From: a virus
Strand: one strand, 5' to 3'
Length of the DNA stretch: 64,000 bases
IMG/VR virus record: IMGVR_UViG_3300034152_000478
Location: 62,001 to 126,000 of that record
How positions within the stretch are numbered: position 1 is the first letter of the stretch; the number at the start of each line of letters is the position of its first letter. The notes beneath the pieces were generated by a model. It saw only the letters and a program-made list of their open reading frames with translations, did not search any database and was not told the DNA's origin. Positions 50,873-59,065 of the stretch are shown here, in pieces. A program made the translations under genes and the position numbers.

Positions 50873-51613
50873 TCACCTCACCATAATGCGATCAAAGCGT
50901 ACAACACCTACGCCACGGTCATGTCCGTTGCCAAATACCCAGTGTTTATAGAAATGTGAAATGCGGTTCCACAACATTACGCCTTTATTAACATAGCAGC
51001 CAGTAACATCATGAACAGCCACAAGGCCACCACTTTTAACCATGCCTGTATAGTAGTCCCAATCGTGATTGCAAGTTGGGCAATCGTGTCCGCCATCAAT
51101 GTAAAGCAAGTCAAGTCTCCGCCCTCCTCTAAGCGCTGCGATCTGTGCACCGTGTATGGTTTCCTTCTTGGTAGAATCACCCTTGACAAAATCCCAGGTG
51201 AACTTAGGCCCAAGATTCTTAATGCACTCATCAGCCCCCATCAGTTTCTGGTAGGCCCAGCCACGTCCAGGTCGCTCTGGAGTCGGTATCTCTGGCATGT
51301 CGACGGCAATCCCGTGCACCTTGCCAAAGGCTTTCATTAACATATTGCCCATCAAAACAAAGTTGCCGCCACGATTAGTACCTATCTCCATAAAGACAAT
51401 CTCGGAAGGATACTGATGGCGAAAGTAATCTATCATGAATTGCGTGCATGCCAGGGCTTCTCCTTTGCGCTGCATAATACAGTCAGCAGGAGGACATTTG
51501 TTACCCGTGAACTTCACGATCCGTTCATACTCAGCGGTAATATCCGGGATCATGCTTCCTTTGTTGATAATGCGCTTGATCAGCGCGTCACTTTGCTCTC
51601 TGGTGAAGTCCAT
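50873..51613 (-). CDS. Class I methyltransferase (Methyltransf_24-like), paralog 3 of 3
   Basis: 246 residues, GGGGGA before the ATG. FMEIGTNRGGNFVLMGNMLM and LLYIDGGHDCPTCNHDW with VKSGGLVAVHDV align with paralogs 1 and 2. The C-terminus (WVFGNGHDRGVGVVRFD) parallels the GCGIGVLIW and GFGVVYVG ends of the others. Probably a sugar methyltransferase. It is the first gene of the glycan block in transcription order. Confidence 0.72.
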   Translation of the reverse strand: MDFTREQSDALIKRIINKGSMIPDITAEYERIVKFTGNKCPPADCIMQRKGEALACTQFMIDYFRHQYPSEIVFMEIGTNRGGNFVLMGNMLMKAFGKVHGIAVDMPEIPTPERPGRGWAYQKLMGADECIKNLGPKFTWDFVKGDSTKKETIHGAQIAALRGGRRLDLLYIDGGHDCPTCNHDWDYYTGMVKSGGLVAVHDVTGCYVNKGVMLWNRISHFYKHWVFGNGHDRGVGVVRFDRIMVR

Positions 51614-51991
51614 CTATTCCCCCTTGACTCCTTTAGCTAATGCCTGTCTGTATTTGTCGACTTTGTCAGGATGTCTCTTCTTGTATTCCTGAAAGCTTTT
51701 CTTCCCCTTGCGGCGCTCGGCAAGAACTTCGTTGCTATTCTCTTGCTCTTGCTTTTTTTCTTCTGTGCGCTTTTCATGCGCCTCGATATCTCCAGGATGC
51801 TCGCCAGTTTTCTCGATCCGTATGTCTTTACCAGGCCAGCCCTCGCCTTTGAAGACTACATTGGTACTAAAAATACGGTTCATTTGCGTTTGACATTCTT
51901 CACAAATCATTTCCTCAGGCGGACCTACATCTATTGGTGCTGAGAAAGATTGCGTGTTGCCGCAATTGGCGCATTTCCATTCGTATATCAT
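51614..51991 (-). CDS. FmdB-type zinc-ribbon protein
   Basis: 125 residues from MIYEWKCANCGNTQS (GGAGG upstream). Two CxxC pairs, CANC and CEEC, form a zinc ribbon like FmdB-type regulators. The C-terminal ~80 residues are very charged and helical (EKRTEEKKQEQENS). The start overlaps the dCMP deaminase stop. Could be a small regulator or a protein-interaction factor; function unknown. Confidence 0.65.
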   Translation of the reverse strand: MIYEWKCANCGNTQSFSAPIDVGPPEEMICEECQTQMNRIFSTNVVFKGEGWPGKDIRIEKTGEHPGDIEAHEKRTEEKKQEQENSNEVLAERRKGKKSFQEYKKRHPDKVDKYRQALAKGVKGE

Positions 51992-52464
51992 TTTTCCTCC
52001 GGGTCCCATTGGCTCCAGCCATATGCGCCTTTGTGTGGACCTTCATATTCTTCAATGAGTATACCTGCTTCTGTCATTATTTCAGTCGACAAATCATATT
52101 TTGAATCTGGACGATCCGGTTTCTCCAGGTACACGAGCCGTTTAATGCCAGCTTGTATTAAGTCAGTAGCGCAACGCACACAAGGATAAAGAGTCAAGTA
52201 AAGAGTCCAGCCTTCCAAGTCTTCCTTGGCGTTTAGCAGCGCATTATCTTCAGCATGTATTACAAGATCGTACTTGTGTGGCCGCTTCCATCTTTCAACA
52301 GTATCTTTGACGCCTGCGGGAAATCCATTGTAGCCAACATAAACCTTCCGATTATCAGGACTGACAACAACTGAACCAACTTGTGTGTCTGGGTCTTTCG
52401 ATCGCTCTTTGATAACCAGAGCAACATTCATCCAAACCATATCCCAATCCCAAGGTTCTCTCAT
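51988..52464 (-). CDS. Deoxycytidylate deaminase
   Basis: 158 residues. Zinc and catalytic motifs are IHAEDNALLNA (HAE) and TLYPCVRCATDLI (PCxxC), with GSVVVSPDNR and GYNGFPAG upstream, the dCMP deaminase pattern. Converts dCMP to dUMP, the substrate for ThyX at 39768-40424. The start overlaps the stop of the YhaM-like gene. Allosteric control by dCTP/dTTP, known in the family, cannot be judged here. Confidence 0.9.
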   Translation of the reverse strand: MREPWDWDMVWMNVALVIKERSKDPDTQVGSVVVSPDNRKVYVGYNGFPAGVKDTVERWKRPHKYDLVIHAEDNALLNAKEDLEGWTLYLTLYPCVRCATDLIQAGIKRLVYLEKPDRPDSKYDLSTEIMTEAGILIEEYEGPHKGAYGWSQWDPEEK

Positions 52465-53405
52465 TCGTCCGCCTTTCTATACACCCTTGTCCCTAAGAAA
52501 TAGTTGGCCGACTTGCTCATGGTACCAGGCTCCAGCTCGCTAATAGCAGCGTCCATAATCCCAATGCGACTGTCTGCCATGTCGGCAATATGTAGTAGTT
52601 GTGCCTCTGGTGTCGCAGGCTCAACCGGAGAGCCCCATTCCATTTTACCATGATGCGCCAGCATACAGTGAGCCAACTGAATGAATTCCTCTTTTGTTAG
52701 TGTCAGATTGTTTTCTTCTATGCATTTGATTAACAGTTCATAGCCAATAACAATATGGTTGACGAGGCTCCCAATCAGCGTGTAGTCGATAGAAAACTGA
52801 TCCACTGTATAGGTGGGTACTTTACCTATGTCATGTAATAGTGCAGCAGTTAATAGCAGGCTACGATTGACATGGTTGCCATATACGTCTGCCATTTTAT
52901 CGCACAGCATAGCAACGTGAACAGTGTGTTTCAGAAGACCACCAAGACAAGCCTCGTGCACCTTTGCAGCGGCCGGTGTGCGACATAGATCCTCGCCATA
53001 CTTCTTAAGCATAGCAATTAGAACCGCCTTATAGCGCTCGTTCTTGATCTTGCGCATAAGCGCTCCCATCTCTTTTTTGTATTCAGCAATTTCTGCTGTG
53101 TCAAGAGAGAGTAGCATGTCTTCCATTAGCTCGGGAGACGGCTTTTCTATTCTGGTGACACGACTGGTATTGAGGCTTTTGTTGTTTTTGAATTCGTTCA
53201 CAGTCCCCGTAATAGAAACCACATCTTTGTGCTTCACACCACAGCGTTCAAGATCCGTATCCCACATGAAGCAACGGACACTCTTGCCGCCAGCAGATAC
53301 CAGAAGCTCAACGTATGTCTTCTGGGTTTTGGTTTTCTTTTCTTGGATGCTGTCAACAAACCCCTCGATAGTAACAACTTCGCCTGCATTCTTCTCAGAT
53401 AACAT
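52461..53405 (-). CDS. OB-fold plus HD-domain 3'-5' exoribonuclease (YhaM-like)
   Basis: 314 residues. The N-terminal ~95 residues are an OB fold (VTIEGFVDSIQEKKTKTQKTYVELLV). The HD domain runs from ~165: HEACLGGLLKHTVHVAM, LLLTAALLHDIGKV (HD near residue 210), LAHCMLAHHG and HIADMADSRIG. This order is that of YhaM, a 3'-5' exonuclease on RNA and ssDNA. Possible roles: RNA turnover during infection or ssDNA processing. AAGG precedes the ATG. Confidence 0.85.
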   Translation of the reverse strand: MLSEKNAGEVVTIEGFVDSIQEKKTKTQKTYVELLVSAGGKSVRCFMWDTDLERCGVKHKDVVSITGTVNEFKNNKSLNTSRVTRIEKPSPELMEDMLLSLDTAEIAEYKKEMGALMRKIKNERYKAVLIAMLKKYGEDLCRTPAAAKVHEACLGGLLKHTVHVAMLCDKMADVYGNHVNRSLLLTAALLHDIGKVPTYTVDQFSIDYTLIGSLVNHIVIGYELLIKCIEENNLTLTKEEFIQLAHCMLAHHGKMEWGSPVEPATPEAQLLHIADMADSRIGIMDAAISELEPGTMSKSANYFLGTRVYRKADE

Positions 53406-53407
53406 TT

Positions 53408-54442
53408 CTACGCCTTCCTCTTCATAAACTTCGCGTTTTTCTTAAGCTCGAACAAGTTTGTAGCGCCGACTAAGGATAGGCCAGACTTAATCTCGCCAGC
53501 CAGACGCCTGATAATAATTTCGCTTTTCTCCTTTACTGGGAGAATCTTGCTGCCTCCCTCTGGCGCTGTGCCAGGCTTGACCCCGCCTTTGCGTAGCTTT
53601 TGAGCCTGCTCAGAAGCCATGCCATAATACAGCGCTTTCAGCTCCCCGTTAATGACAGTGAATCCCTCGGGTGGACACCAGCTTGAACCCGCCAGGAGAC
53701 CACCTATCATGACTGCATCAGCTCCCAAGGCTAAAGCTTTGGTCATTGATCCACCAGCGACATGACTGCCGTCAGCTATAACAGTGACTATCCTGTCGCC
53801 AGTTTCTGCTATGCGTGCGCCATCTACACATTCCGCCAATGAGGTTGCAGTAGGAACACCTACGCCTGTTACTTTCAGCGTCCAGCATACAGAGCCTCCC
53901 CCATTGGTTGCTCTAATGCAATCAGCGCCAGCTTCAGCCAGGTCTTTTGCTCCCTCGTAGGTAGAAACATTGCCAGCTATTATCTGTAGCTTGGAGTAGT
54001 GTTTCTTGATGTATTTGATCATAGTGATGACGCGTGTGTAGTGCCCTATGTTGACATCAATACACACAATGCCAGCCAGTGAAGCCAGGGCTTTGAGTAC
54101 TTCTTTACCCTCAGCTCCCAGCCCGATAGCAAATGCTGCATATTTTTTGGGAACTCCACCTTTGCGGATCGCCTTCATTTCTGATACAAGAGTTTGGGTG
54201 TCGGCCCAGCGATGAAGGATGCCAAGGGCTCCGATCTTATACATTCGGATGCACATTTTGGAGCCACAAACAGTGGGCATGGGGGCAGCTATAATGGGGA
54301 TCTTCAGCGTAACGCCAGGTAGAATCTCGCTGTAAAGCTTGACGTGGCTACGCGAAACCACTTTTGATAGGCGGGGACGAACCGTCAGCTCGTCGTATGT
54401 GTATCCCCTTTGTAATCCCTCTAACTTGTCTCTTGCTCCCAT
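53408..54442 (-). CDS. GMP reductase/IMP dehydrogenase family enzyme
   Basis: 344 residues with no CBS insertion, as in GMP reductase. YTYDELTVRPRLS at the start, IIAAPMPTV, LGILHRW, IIAGNVSTYEGAKDLAEAGAD and VIADGSHVAGGSMTKALALGADAVMIGGLLAG are family boxes. The catalytic loop reads ATNGGGSVCWT, with the nucleophilic cysteine in place. Either GMP to IMP reduction or IMP oxidation is possible; lack of CBS and length favour GMP reductase. It balances purine nucleotides beside the other nucleotide genes. Confidence 0.82.
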   Translation of the reverse strand: MGARDKLEGLQRGYTYDELTVRPRLSKVVSRSHVKLYSEILPGVTLKIPIIAAPMPTVCGSKMCIRMYKIGALGILHRWADTQTLVSEMKAIRKGGVPKKYAAFAIGLGAEGKEVLKALASLAGIVCIDVNIGHYTRVITMIKYIKKHYSKLQIIAGNVSTYEGAKDLAEAGADCIRATNGGGSVCWTLKVTGVGVPTATSLAECVDGARIAETGDRIVTVIADGSHVAGGSMTKALALGADAVMIGGLLAGSSWCPPEGFTVINGELKALYYGMASEQAQKLRKGGVKPGTAPEGGSKILPVKEKSEIIIRRLAGEIKSGLSLVGATNLFELKKNAKFMKRKA

Positions 54443-54445
54443 AGG

Positions 54446-55063
54446 CTATCCTATTGCATCGATTAGATTGTATGCATGCTTGAAGATTTTTAGATAATCT
54501 TCCCGGCTTAATCCACCTCTCAATATATACGACGGATGGTATGTGGCAAAAACCATATACTCATAGCCGGTATAACCAGCTTGTATCCCAAACAGGCGAG
54601 CTTGTCTCAGCTCTCTGTAAGACATTTCCTTCACTTCATCAGTGATAGCGAATCGCTGGAAAAACTCACAGGCCGTAGCTCCCAACGCAACAATAGTAGC
54701 TGGATTAGTGACAGTAATCTCATTCCACAGATAGCCATTACACCTGGCAATCTCTGTAAAGTTGGGTTTCCTATTACCTGGCGGCCTACACTTTACCACA
54801 TTTGTAATAGCATAACTTTGAAAGCCTGCCTCCTCCATGGTTGCTCTCAGCAATTGGCCAGCTTTGCCGACAAATGGTATTCCTTGTTCATCTTCATCCG
54901 CGCCAGGAGCTTCGCCTACAAACATAACCACTTTGTTACGGATACCCATTCGTATTTCGCTTTCAAGATCCGAGCAGCCAACAAATCTGTAATCTATACC
55001 GACTACCTGTTTGCAGTGTGTGCAAAGATCGCAACAGTTACAATGGGCTATCTTAAAGTACAT
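54446..55063 (-). CDS. Uracil-DNA glycosylase, family 4-like
   Basis: About 205 residues from MYFKIAHCNCCDLC; a GTG at 55120 is an alternative but lies deep in the previous gene, so the start is uncertain. Motifs: MFVGEAPGADEDEQGIPFVGKAGQLL (water-activating region), ITNVVKCRPPGNRKP, IVALGATAC and FATYHPSYILRG. The four cysteines expected for the iron-sulfur cluster are visible (DLC, HC, KC, RC region). It removes uracil from DNA and so protects a genome made with a dUMP-producing pathway. Confidence 0.82.
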   Translation of the reverse strand: MYFKIAHCNCCDLCTHCKQVVGIDYRFVGCSDLESEIRMGIRNKVVMFVGEAPGADEDEQGIPFVGKAGQLLRATMEEAGFQSYAITNVVKCRPPGNRKPNFTEIARCNGYLWNEITVTNPATIVALGATACEFFQRFAITDEVKEMSYRELRQARLFGIQAGYTGYEYMVFATYHPSYILRGGLSREDYLKIFKHAYNLIDAIG

Positions 55064-56183
55064 GGGATAATCTTGATTTTCCTCTTTCGGTGCAGACGCG
55101 TCTGTTCGTATAGTCGTCACCGTTCTTATTGAGAATGCGAGCCTCGATCATCTTGTGCAGCGTTCGCTTCAGTCGAGTCGTAGTGGTCATATAACCATGA
55201 TCCTCGCAATGATTAGCAACCTGCGCAAAGGATGCTCTGTTGCCATTGGTTTCAATGAACTGATACACGTGCCGCTCAATCGGAGCCATTACGAGAAACT
55301 TGGCCGGGTTGCAATGCACAGTTTTGTCGACCAGATCCTTGGCGACAGCGAGCAAAGCATCGTCACCAAGCAGATCAGACACGTTACACAGACGCTTGAG
55401 AAACGTCAGGATATCTATTACGTCATTCGCCTGTCGATAGAGAGCCTTGCCCGGCTCCAAATTCTCAGCCGCCTTCTTCAGGAATAGTTGCTTGGCGTAC
55501 TCAGTCTCATCATCAGTGAGATTGTGGTCACACACAGAAAGCATGGCGTCCTGTAGTGCGTGCCACTCTTCCTGGGTCGGCTTCTGTCTGGTATCTGCAG
55601 TCGAGAAGAATGCCTCGTCGCTATCGTGCTGAGCCTCAATGTAACACAGTGTGAATCTCTCCAGCATGGCGACGATATGATCATTCAGAGCCTTCTTAAA
55701 AGGTATTCCGTTGGTGGCTCCCAGCAAAACACCCGTGAACGGAATCGAGCTGGTGTTGCCATGCTTCAACCGGGACAGCGCACCAGAGGCGATCTGCTTC
55801 AGGATGTTAATGTGCATAGCGGTATCTGCATCCAACTCATCTACAACTATTACGGCATCGTGATGTTCGACCAGCAACTCAAACAGTCCAGGACCAGTAG
55901 ATATACCAGACGGCACCCAGATTCCAAGCTGGTTGCCATACTGATCGACCTTGTGCAACTCCAGACCGTAGTAAATGCTCTTCAGGGTGCTCGTCTTGCC
56001 GCCGCCACCCTGGCCGACAGCCAGCACACCCTTGAATCCATTCTCAAACGACCTGCCGATACGAGGCGCATTGAATACACCTTGCAGTGTCAAATTGTAT
56101 TCTATGCGGGCACGCAATGCTTTCAGAATAGACAATGCGAACTCGAAGTTTTCAGTCTTCCTGATAATTTCCAGAATGTTCAT
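55053..56183 (-). CDS. AAA-type ATPase with C-terminal winged helix
   Basis: 376 residues, AAGGTG before the ATG. Walker A VGQGGGGKTSTLK near residue 61, Walker B AVIVVDELDADTA near 113 and a sensor-like GVLLGATNG define a AAA module. The C-terminal ~90 residues (YQFIETNGNRASFAQVANHCEDHGYMTTTTRLKRTLHKMIEARIL) look like a winged-helix DNA-binding domain. It could be a replication initiator/loader or a genome-handling motor. It is coupled to the uracil glycosylase gene by overlap. The exact family is not recognised. Confidence 0.65.
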   Translation of the reverse strand: MNILEIIRKTENFEFALSILKALRARIEYNLTLQGVFNAPRIGRSFENGFKGVLAVGQGGGGKTSTLKSIYYGLELHKVDQYGNQLGIWVPSGISTGPGLFELLVEHHDAVIVVDELDADTAMHINILKQIASGALSRLKHGNTSSIPFTGVLLGATNGIPFKKALNDHIVAMLERFTLCYIEAQHDSDEAFFSTADTRQKPTQEEWHALQDAMLSVCDHNLTDDETEYAKQLFLKKAAENLEPGKALYRQANDVIDILTFLKRLCNVSDLLGDDALLAVAKDLVDKTVHCNPAKFLVMAPIERHVYQFIETNGNRASFAQVANHCEDHGYMTTTTRLKRTLHKMIEARILNKNGDDYTNRRVCTERGKSRLSHVL

Positions 56184-56196
56184 GGCATCACACCTT

Positions 56197-56976
56197 TCAG
56201 ATGTGCAACTCCTGCAGTCGCAGGCTAAAACCTCTGTCCGTCCAGAACTTCATGTGCATCATGGTAGCATACAAACAATAGGCTGCATGCTCGTGTGCCA
56301 ACTCATGCCGCACGACTCCTGGCGTAATATATATCTCCTCCATGCTAAGGCGCTCAAGAGGACGGTGCCCGTTTACCAGGCGAGCCTTCAAGTCCTTAGA
56401 ATGGATGGCGACAAATGCATCGTACATTCTCTTTAATAACTTCTGTATTACCTCCTGCTTTAATGGCTCACGTCCAGAATGCACCGACAGGACTCGCTTA
56501 AACTCTCGCAGATCCATCGTTCCTCGAAACGCATGGAAGATCCTGCTTATGTCTAATGTCAAAGGAAAAACTATGTTGTGAGACTTGTCAGTTTTCACTA
56601 CAGGACCGAGCCCGTGCATCTTATCTGGCACCACATGATCGTAAAGATGAAAACAAAAGTAACCAGTCAGATAACCTCGCAGTGCCTTGGTGTCAACGAG
56701 CAGTTTAGATACAAGCTTTTTACCGAACCAGTATTTGTATGTTTGTACGACCTGACCACCATCCTCTGCATTATCCAGCAGCCACTTGTCGGCAGCTTCG
56801 TGCTTGCCTATTTGTGGTATTCCTAAGTAGGACGCCGGGTGTTCACAGCTATTAAGATACTCGCTCCACAGCATACAGTGGCGCATTAAGTCTCGATAGT
56901 TAGGATCATTCTTCGCATGAACCCGCACGTGACTCATTGCATCAAGTAAAGCTATGCACCTATCGGTGTCTTCCAT
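56197..56976 (-). CDS. Putative zincin metallopeptidase (HELAH)
   Basis: About 259 residues from MEDTDRCIALL, one base after the previous stop; an ATG 39 bases upstream is possible. The only signature is GVVRHELAHEHAAY near residues 220-233, an HExxH zinc motif close to the C-terminus. The body is helical with no other familiar motif. It sits next to a AAA ATPase, as many AAA-linked proteases do, but the pairing is only positional. Second of three HExxH proteins. Confidence 0.5.
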   Translation of the reverse strand: MEDTDRCIALLDAMSHVRVHAKNDPNYRDLMRHCMLWSEYLNSCEHPASYLGIPQIGKHEAADKWLLDNAEDGGQVVQTYKYWFGKKLVSKLLVDTKALRGYLTGYFCFHLYDHVVPDKMHGLGPVVKTDKSHNIVFPLTLDISRIFHAFRGTMDLREFKRVLSVHSGREPLKQEVIQKLLKRMYDAFVAIHSKDLKARLVNGHRPLERLSMEEIYITPGVVRHELAHEHAAYCLYATMMHMKFWTDRGFSLRLQELHI

Positions 56977-56977
56977 T

Positions 56978-57553
56978 TTAGGAAGGATGGTGATGAAGGG
57001 TCCTATGCTCCCCATTGAAAAACTTGAATGCCCTTATAGCTTGCGCGGGTCCAAGTGTGTTGTCATCAATCGTGATACCCGCATATGGTTTTATGGTCTC
57101 AGTCCAAATCTTGAAACGCTTAAGTCCGTACTTGTCGAGCAGTTTTTGTAGCTGCTTCTTATGCCATGCAGCTTCACATTGCCCGCCGACAGTCATAGGG
57201 TCAAGACGACATGTCCAAACGTATATCTCGTACTCTTCTGGTAGCTGTAATAGCCAGTTGATCAGCGGCCAATTCAATTTGCCGAACCAGGGATACTCAT
57301 TGACAGCCAGTGTATCGTCCATATCGACAAAGACACGCTTTTTACCCACCTCATAAAATTCATCAGGATAGACTGCATAATCATGAGAATTGATGTCATT
57401 GTGATCGTACAGGCTGGTTTCGTCGGAATCTTCTGAGCTTTCTATGCTAATGTTGCCACACTTACACGTCCAGTCTGATGGATAATGCGTGGCTTCTTTG
57501 CAACGCAGGCATTTAATAACACCATGACCTTCAAGAAGAGAAGTTTCTATCAT
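56978..57553 (-). CDS. HAD-superfamily hydrolase with N-terminal zinc ribbon
   Basis: 191 residues. Residues ~14-35 hold CLRCKE ... CKCGN, a small zinc ribbon. The HAD motif I is VFVDMDDTLAV near residue 73, with a threonine in IYVWTCRL (motif II) and GITIDDN (motif IV, DD). It resembles phage HAD phosphatases acting on nucleotides or polynucleotide 3' ends. A sugar-phosphate role, for example the missing heptose bisphosphatase step, is conceivable but unsupported. The start overlaps the next upstream gene. Confidence 0.68.
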   Translation of the reverse strand: MIETSLLEGHGVIKCLRCKEATHYPSDWTCKCGNISIESSEDSDETSLYDHNDINSHDYAVYPDEFYEVGKKRVFVDMDDTLAVNEYPWFGKLNWPLINWLLQLPEEYEIYVWTCRLDPMTVGGQCEAAWHKKQLQKLLDKYGLKRFKIWTETIKPYAGITIDDNTLGPAQAIRAFKFFNGEHRTLHHHPS

Positions 57554-57747
57554 TGCAAATCTACTCCGAAGCAGGCAAACGCATCGTTCTCGCCTTCGTG
57601 GAATTTGCGCCTTGACTTCTTAGCCAGCTTAGCCCAGGTTCGCATTTCCAAATCAGCGCTATGAATCCTTGCGTAACAATCCAAGCATACATCTTCGCGT
57701 ATGTCTTCGATCTCTACTTGATTGCCACAGTGCGGACACTGAATCAT
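57550..57747 (-). CDS. Small zinc-ribbon protein
   Basis: 65 residues. CPHC and CLDC pairs in the first 28 residues make a zinc ribbon; the rest is basic (KLAKKSRRKFHE). Overlaps both neighbours by 4 bases. Possibly a nucleic-acid or protein-binding accessory; function unknown. Confidence 0.6.
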   Translation of the reverse strand: MIQCPHCGNQVEIEDIREDVCLDCYARIHSADLEMRTWAKLAKKSRRKFHEGENDAFACFGVDLQ

Positions 57748-57941
57748 TCGACTTGCTCTTTCGGTTGTGTTAAAATATACAGCTCCAAGCCAGCCGCGCT
57801 CACAGTCTCATATGCACCGTGTATCATCGCAGCCAGCCTGGCGGAACATTCCACCAGCATTCCAGCCTTAAACCAAAGCAGATAAGTATTATTCACCAAA
57901 CGGTAAATCTCCAAAGTCCAATCCGTCGAACGGGCTCCCAT
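57744..57941 (-). CDS. Small hypothetical protein
   Basis: About 65 residues if started at MGARSTDWTLEIYRL. An upstream TTG start would double the overlap with the next gene and is less likely. The central part is hydrophobic-helical (YLLWFKAGMLVECSARLAAMIHGAYE). No Shine-Dalgarno of note. Real gene status is supported mainly by the 4-base overlap with the zinc-ribbon gene. Confidence 0.4.
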   Translation of the reverse strand: MGARSTDWTLEIYRLVNNTYLLWFKAGMLVECSARLAAMIHGAYETVSAAGLELYILTQPKEQVE

Positions 57942-58278
57942 GTTGTCCGTAAGACTGCAGGTTGGTGCCACCCTCCTCCGGGCTAAATCGCAAACAAATA
58001 TCAATGTTCGGTGATGTCAATACCTGACGAGGTATCTTTCCGATACAAGCCAGCAAGGTAGTAATGTGCTCCATGCTTTGTTGTACCGTCGAGTTAATTG
58101 CTGCTTCACCTCCAGCTCCCTCACTGAGAGTGTTTCTCAATAGCTCGCACAGCATTCTGCTGATATGCGCCTGTCCGTTTTTCACACCCACTGCAAGTGA
58201 CAGCAGGTTATAGACTGTGTAGAAAACTTTCAGCGGTATGTGGAGTGTTAGTTCGGTCTTGTAGTTTTCACCTTCCAC
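57889..58278 (-). CDS. Hypothetical protein, 129 residues
   Basis: GTG start with GAGG five bases upstream. The protein has a helical body (FYTVYNLLSLAVGVKNGQAHISRMLCELLRNTL) and an acidic, glycine-rich tail ending FDGLDFGDLPFGE, which is reminiscent of partner-binding tails such as that of SSB. No family is recognised. Confidence 0.5.
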   Translation of the reverse strand: MEGENYKTELTLHIPLKVFYTVYNLLSLAVGVKNGQAHISRMLCELLRNTLSEGAGGEAAINSTVQQSMEHITTLLACIGKIPRQVLTSPNIDICLRFSPEEGGTNLQSYGQHGSPFDGLDFGDLPFGE

Positions 58279-58477
58279 ACCAAACCTCTATCATAGTTCT
58301 GTCGTAGCCGCGCCCTTGTCCCAACTCCGTTCTATGTCGACGAATGAAGTAAGTGTGGTTCTTGATGCGCTCAACCACCTCGGCATACCAACGCATCCAA
58401 AAGTCTGTGCCTTTATACCCTTCCGCCTTTAGTAGTGTCGCTGTTCTGAAAGTACCGATCCAAGTGCGCTCGGACAT
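58268..58477 (-). CDS. Small basic hypothetical protein
   Basis: About 69 residues from MSERTWIGTFRTATLL (GAGG seven bases upstream). Basic, aromatic (FWMRWYAEVVERIKNHTYFIRRHR). It overlaps the membrane-protein gene by 65 bases and the next gene by 11. No motif known. Confidence 0.45.
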   Translation of the reverse strand: MSERTWIGTFRTATLLKAEGYKGTDFWMRWYAEVVERIKNHTYFIRRHRTELGQGRGYDRTMIEVWCGR

Positions 58478-58595
58478 GACGTACCTCTTTGAGAATGTCG
58501 CCAAGTCTGAAAAGACAAAGTGTCAATATAAAGACAGTAAGGACGCCAATAGGCATCACCCAACCAAGTATATCACGCACTTCGTTTGTTGTCAA
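58413..58595 (-). CDS. Small membrane protein
   Basis: 60 residues with one hydrophobic segment (VMPIGVLTVFILTLCLF) followed by a basic tail. The apparent start is TTG, seven bases after the previous stop and 11 bases after GAGG; an ATG 39 bases in is the alternative. Function unknown. Confidence 0.4.
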   Translation of the reverse strand: MTTNEVRDILGWVMPIGVLTVFILTLCLFRLGDILKEVRHVRAHLDRYFQNSDTTKGGRV

Positions 58596-58601
58596 GTGAT
58601 T

Positions 58602-58961
58602 TTATTCCTCTCGCGGATTAAATTGCTCTAAGATATCATCATAGGTGGCTTCTTCAACTTCGTCTTCGCCACAGCAAGAAGGATCGACAGCAACCTCTTC
58701 GTCAATAGCAGGGCCGTCAGGATCAACAGCAGGAACGTCGAGCACTGGTTCACCAGTGTCGGTAGCTCGGACTCCAGCGACTTCAGGAGCCTCAGGGGCG
58801 GGGGACGCCCCCACTTTCTTTTTGGGCGTTCGAGGGGCGCGTGTCTCACGCACGTTGTTTTCTCGATTGGCACGATAGAGACCCCAACAGCCTTCGCAGT
58901 CTGTGCGTGGCTTACGTAGTCCTTTATAAGTTGGGTGCTCAGAACACTTTACTTCACTCAT
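58602..58961 (-). CDS. Hypothetical protein with Cys/His N-terminus and acidic tail
   Basis: 119 residues. The N-terminus has CSEHPTYKG ... CEGC, a possible zinc site. Residues ~45-110 are proline-, valine- and acid-rich and probably disordered, ending in ILEQFNPREE. GGAGG precedes the ATG. As first gene behind a consensus sigma70 promoter and motif copy C it is expected to be made early and abundantly; a host-takeover or regulatory protein is a reasonable guess but unproven. Confidence 0.55.
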   Translation of the reverse strand: MSEVKCSEHPTYKGLRKPRTDCEGCWGLYRANRENNVRETRAPRTPKKKVGASPAPEAPEVAGVRATDTGEPVLDVPAVDPDGPAIDEEVAVDPSCCGEDEVEEATYDDILEQFNPREE

Positions 58962-59004
58962 TTCAATCCCTCCTTACAGTTGGATGTGTACACATAGGCA
59001 AAAT

Positions 59005-59045
59005 GTCCTCTATTATAATATCGGTCCGATTTGCCACTTGACTTT
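59005..59045 (-). promoter_or_regulatory. Copy C of the conserved 40-bp motif
   Basis: Minus strand: AAAGT, six bases, GCAAATCGGACCGATA, TTATAATAG, AGGAC. It is the copy with the best -10-like TATAAT. It lies ~50 bases downstream of a perfect sigma70 promoter and 44 bases before the 58961 start, so the two elements are in tandem for the same operon. The core palindrome ATCGGACCGAT is intact. Confidence 0.75.
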
Positions 59046-59065
59046 AATCTTTTTCCCTTTTTAAT

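Noticed and set aside
56945-56970. ACCGATAGGTGCATAG on the minus strand near the HELAH gene start
   Set aside because: The right half fits partly, but GG and the whole left half are missing.
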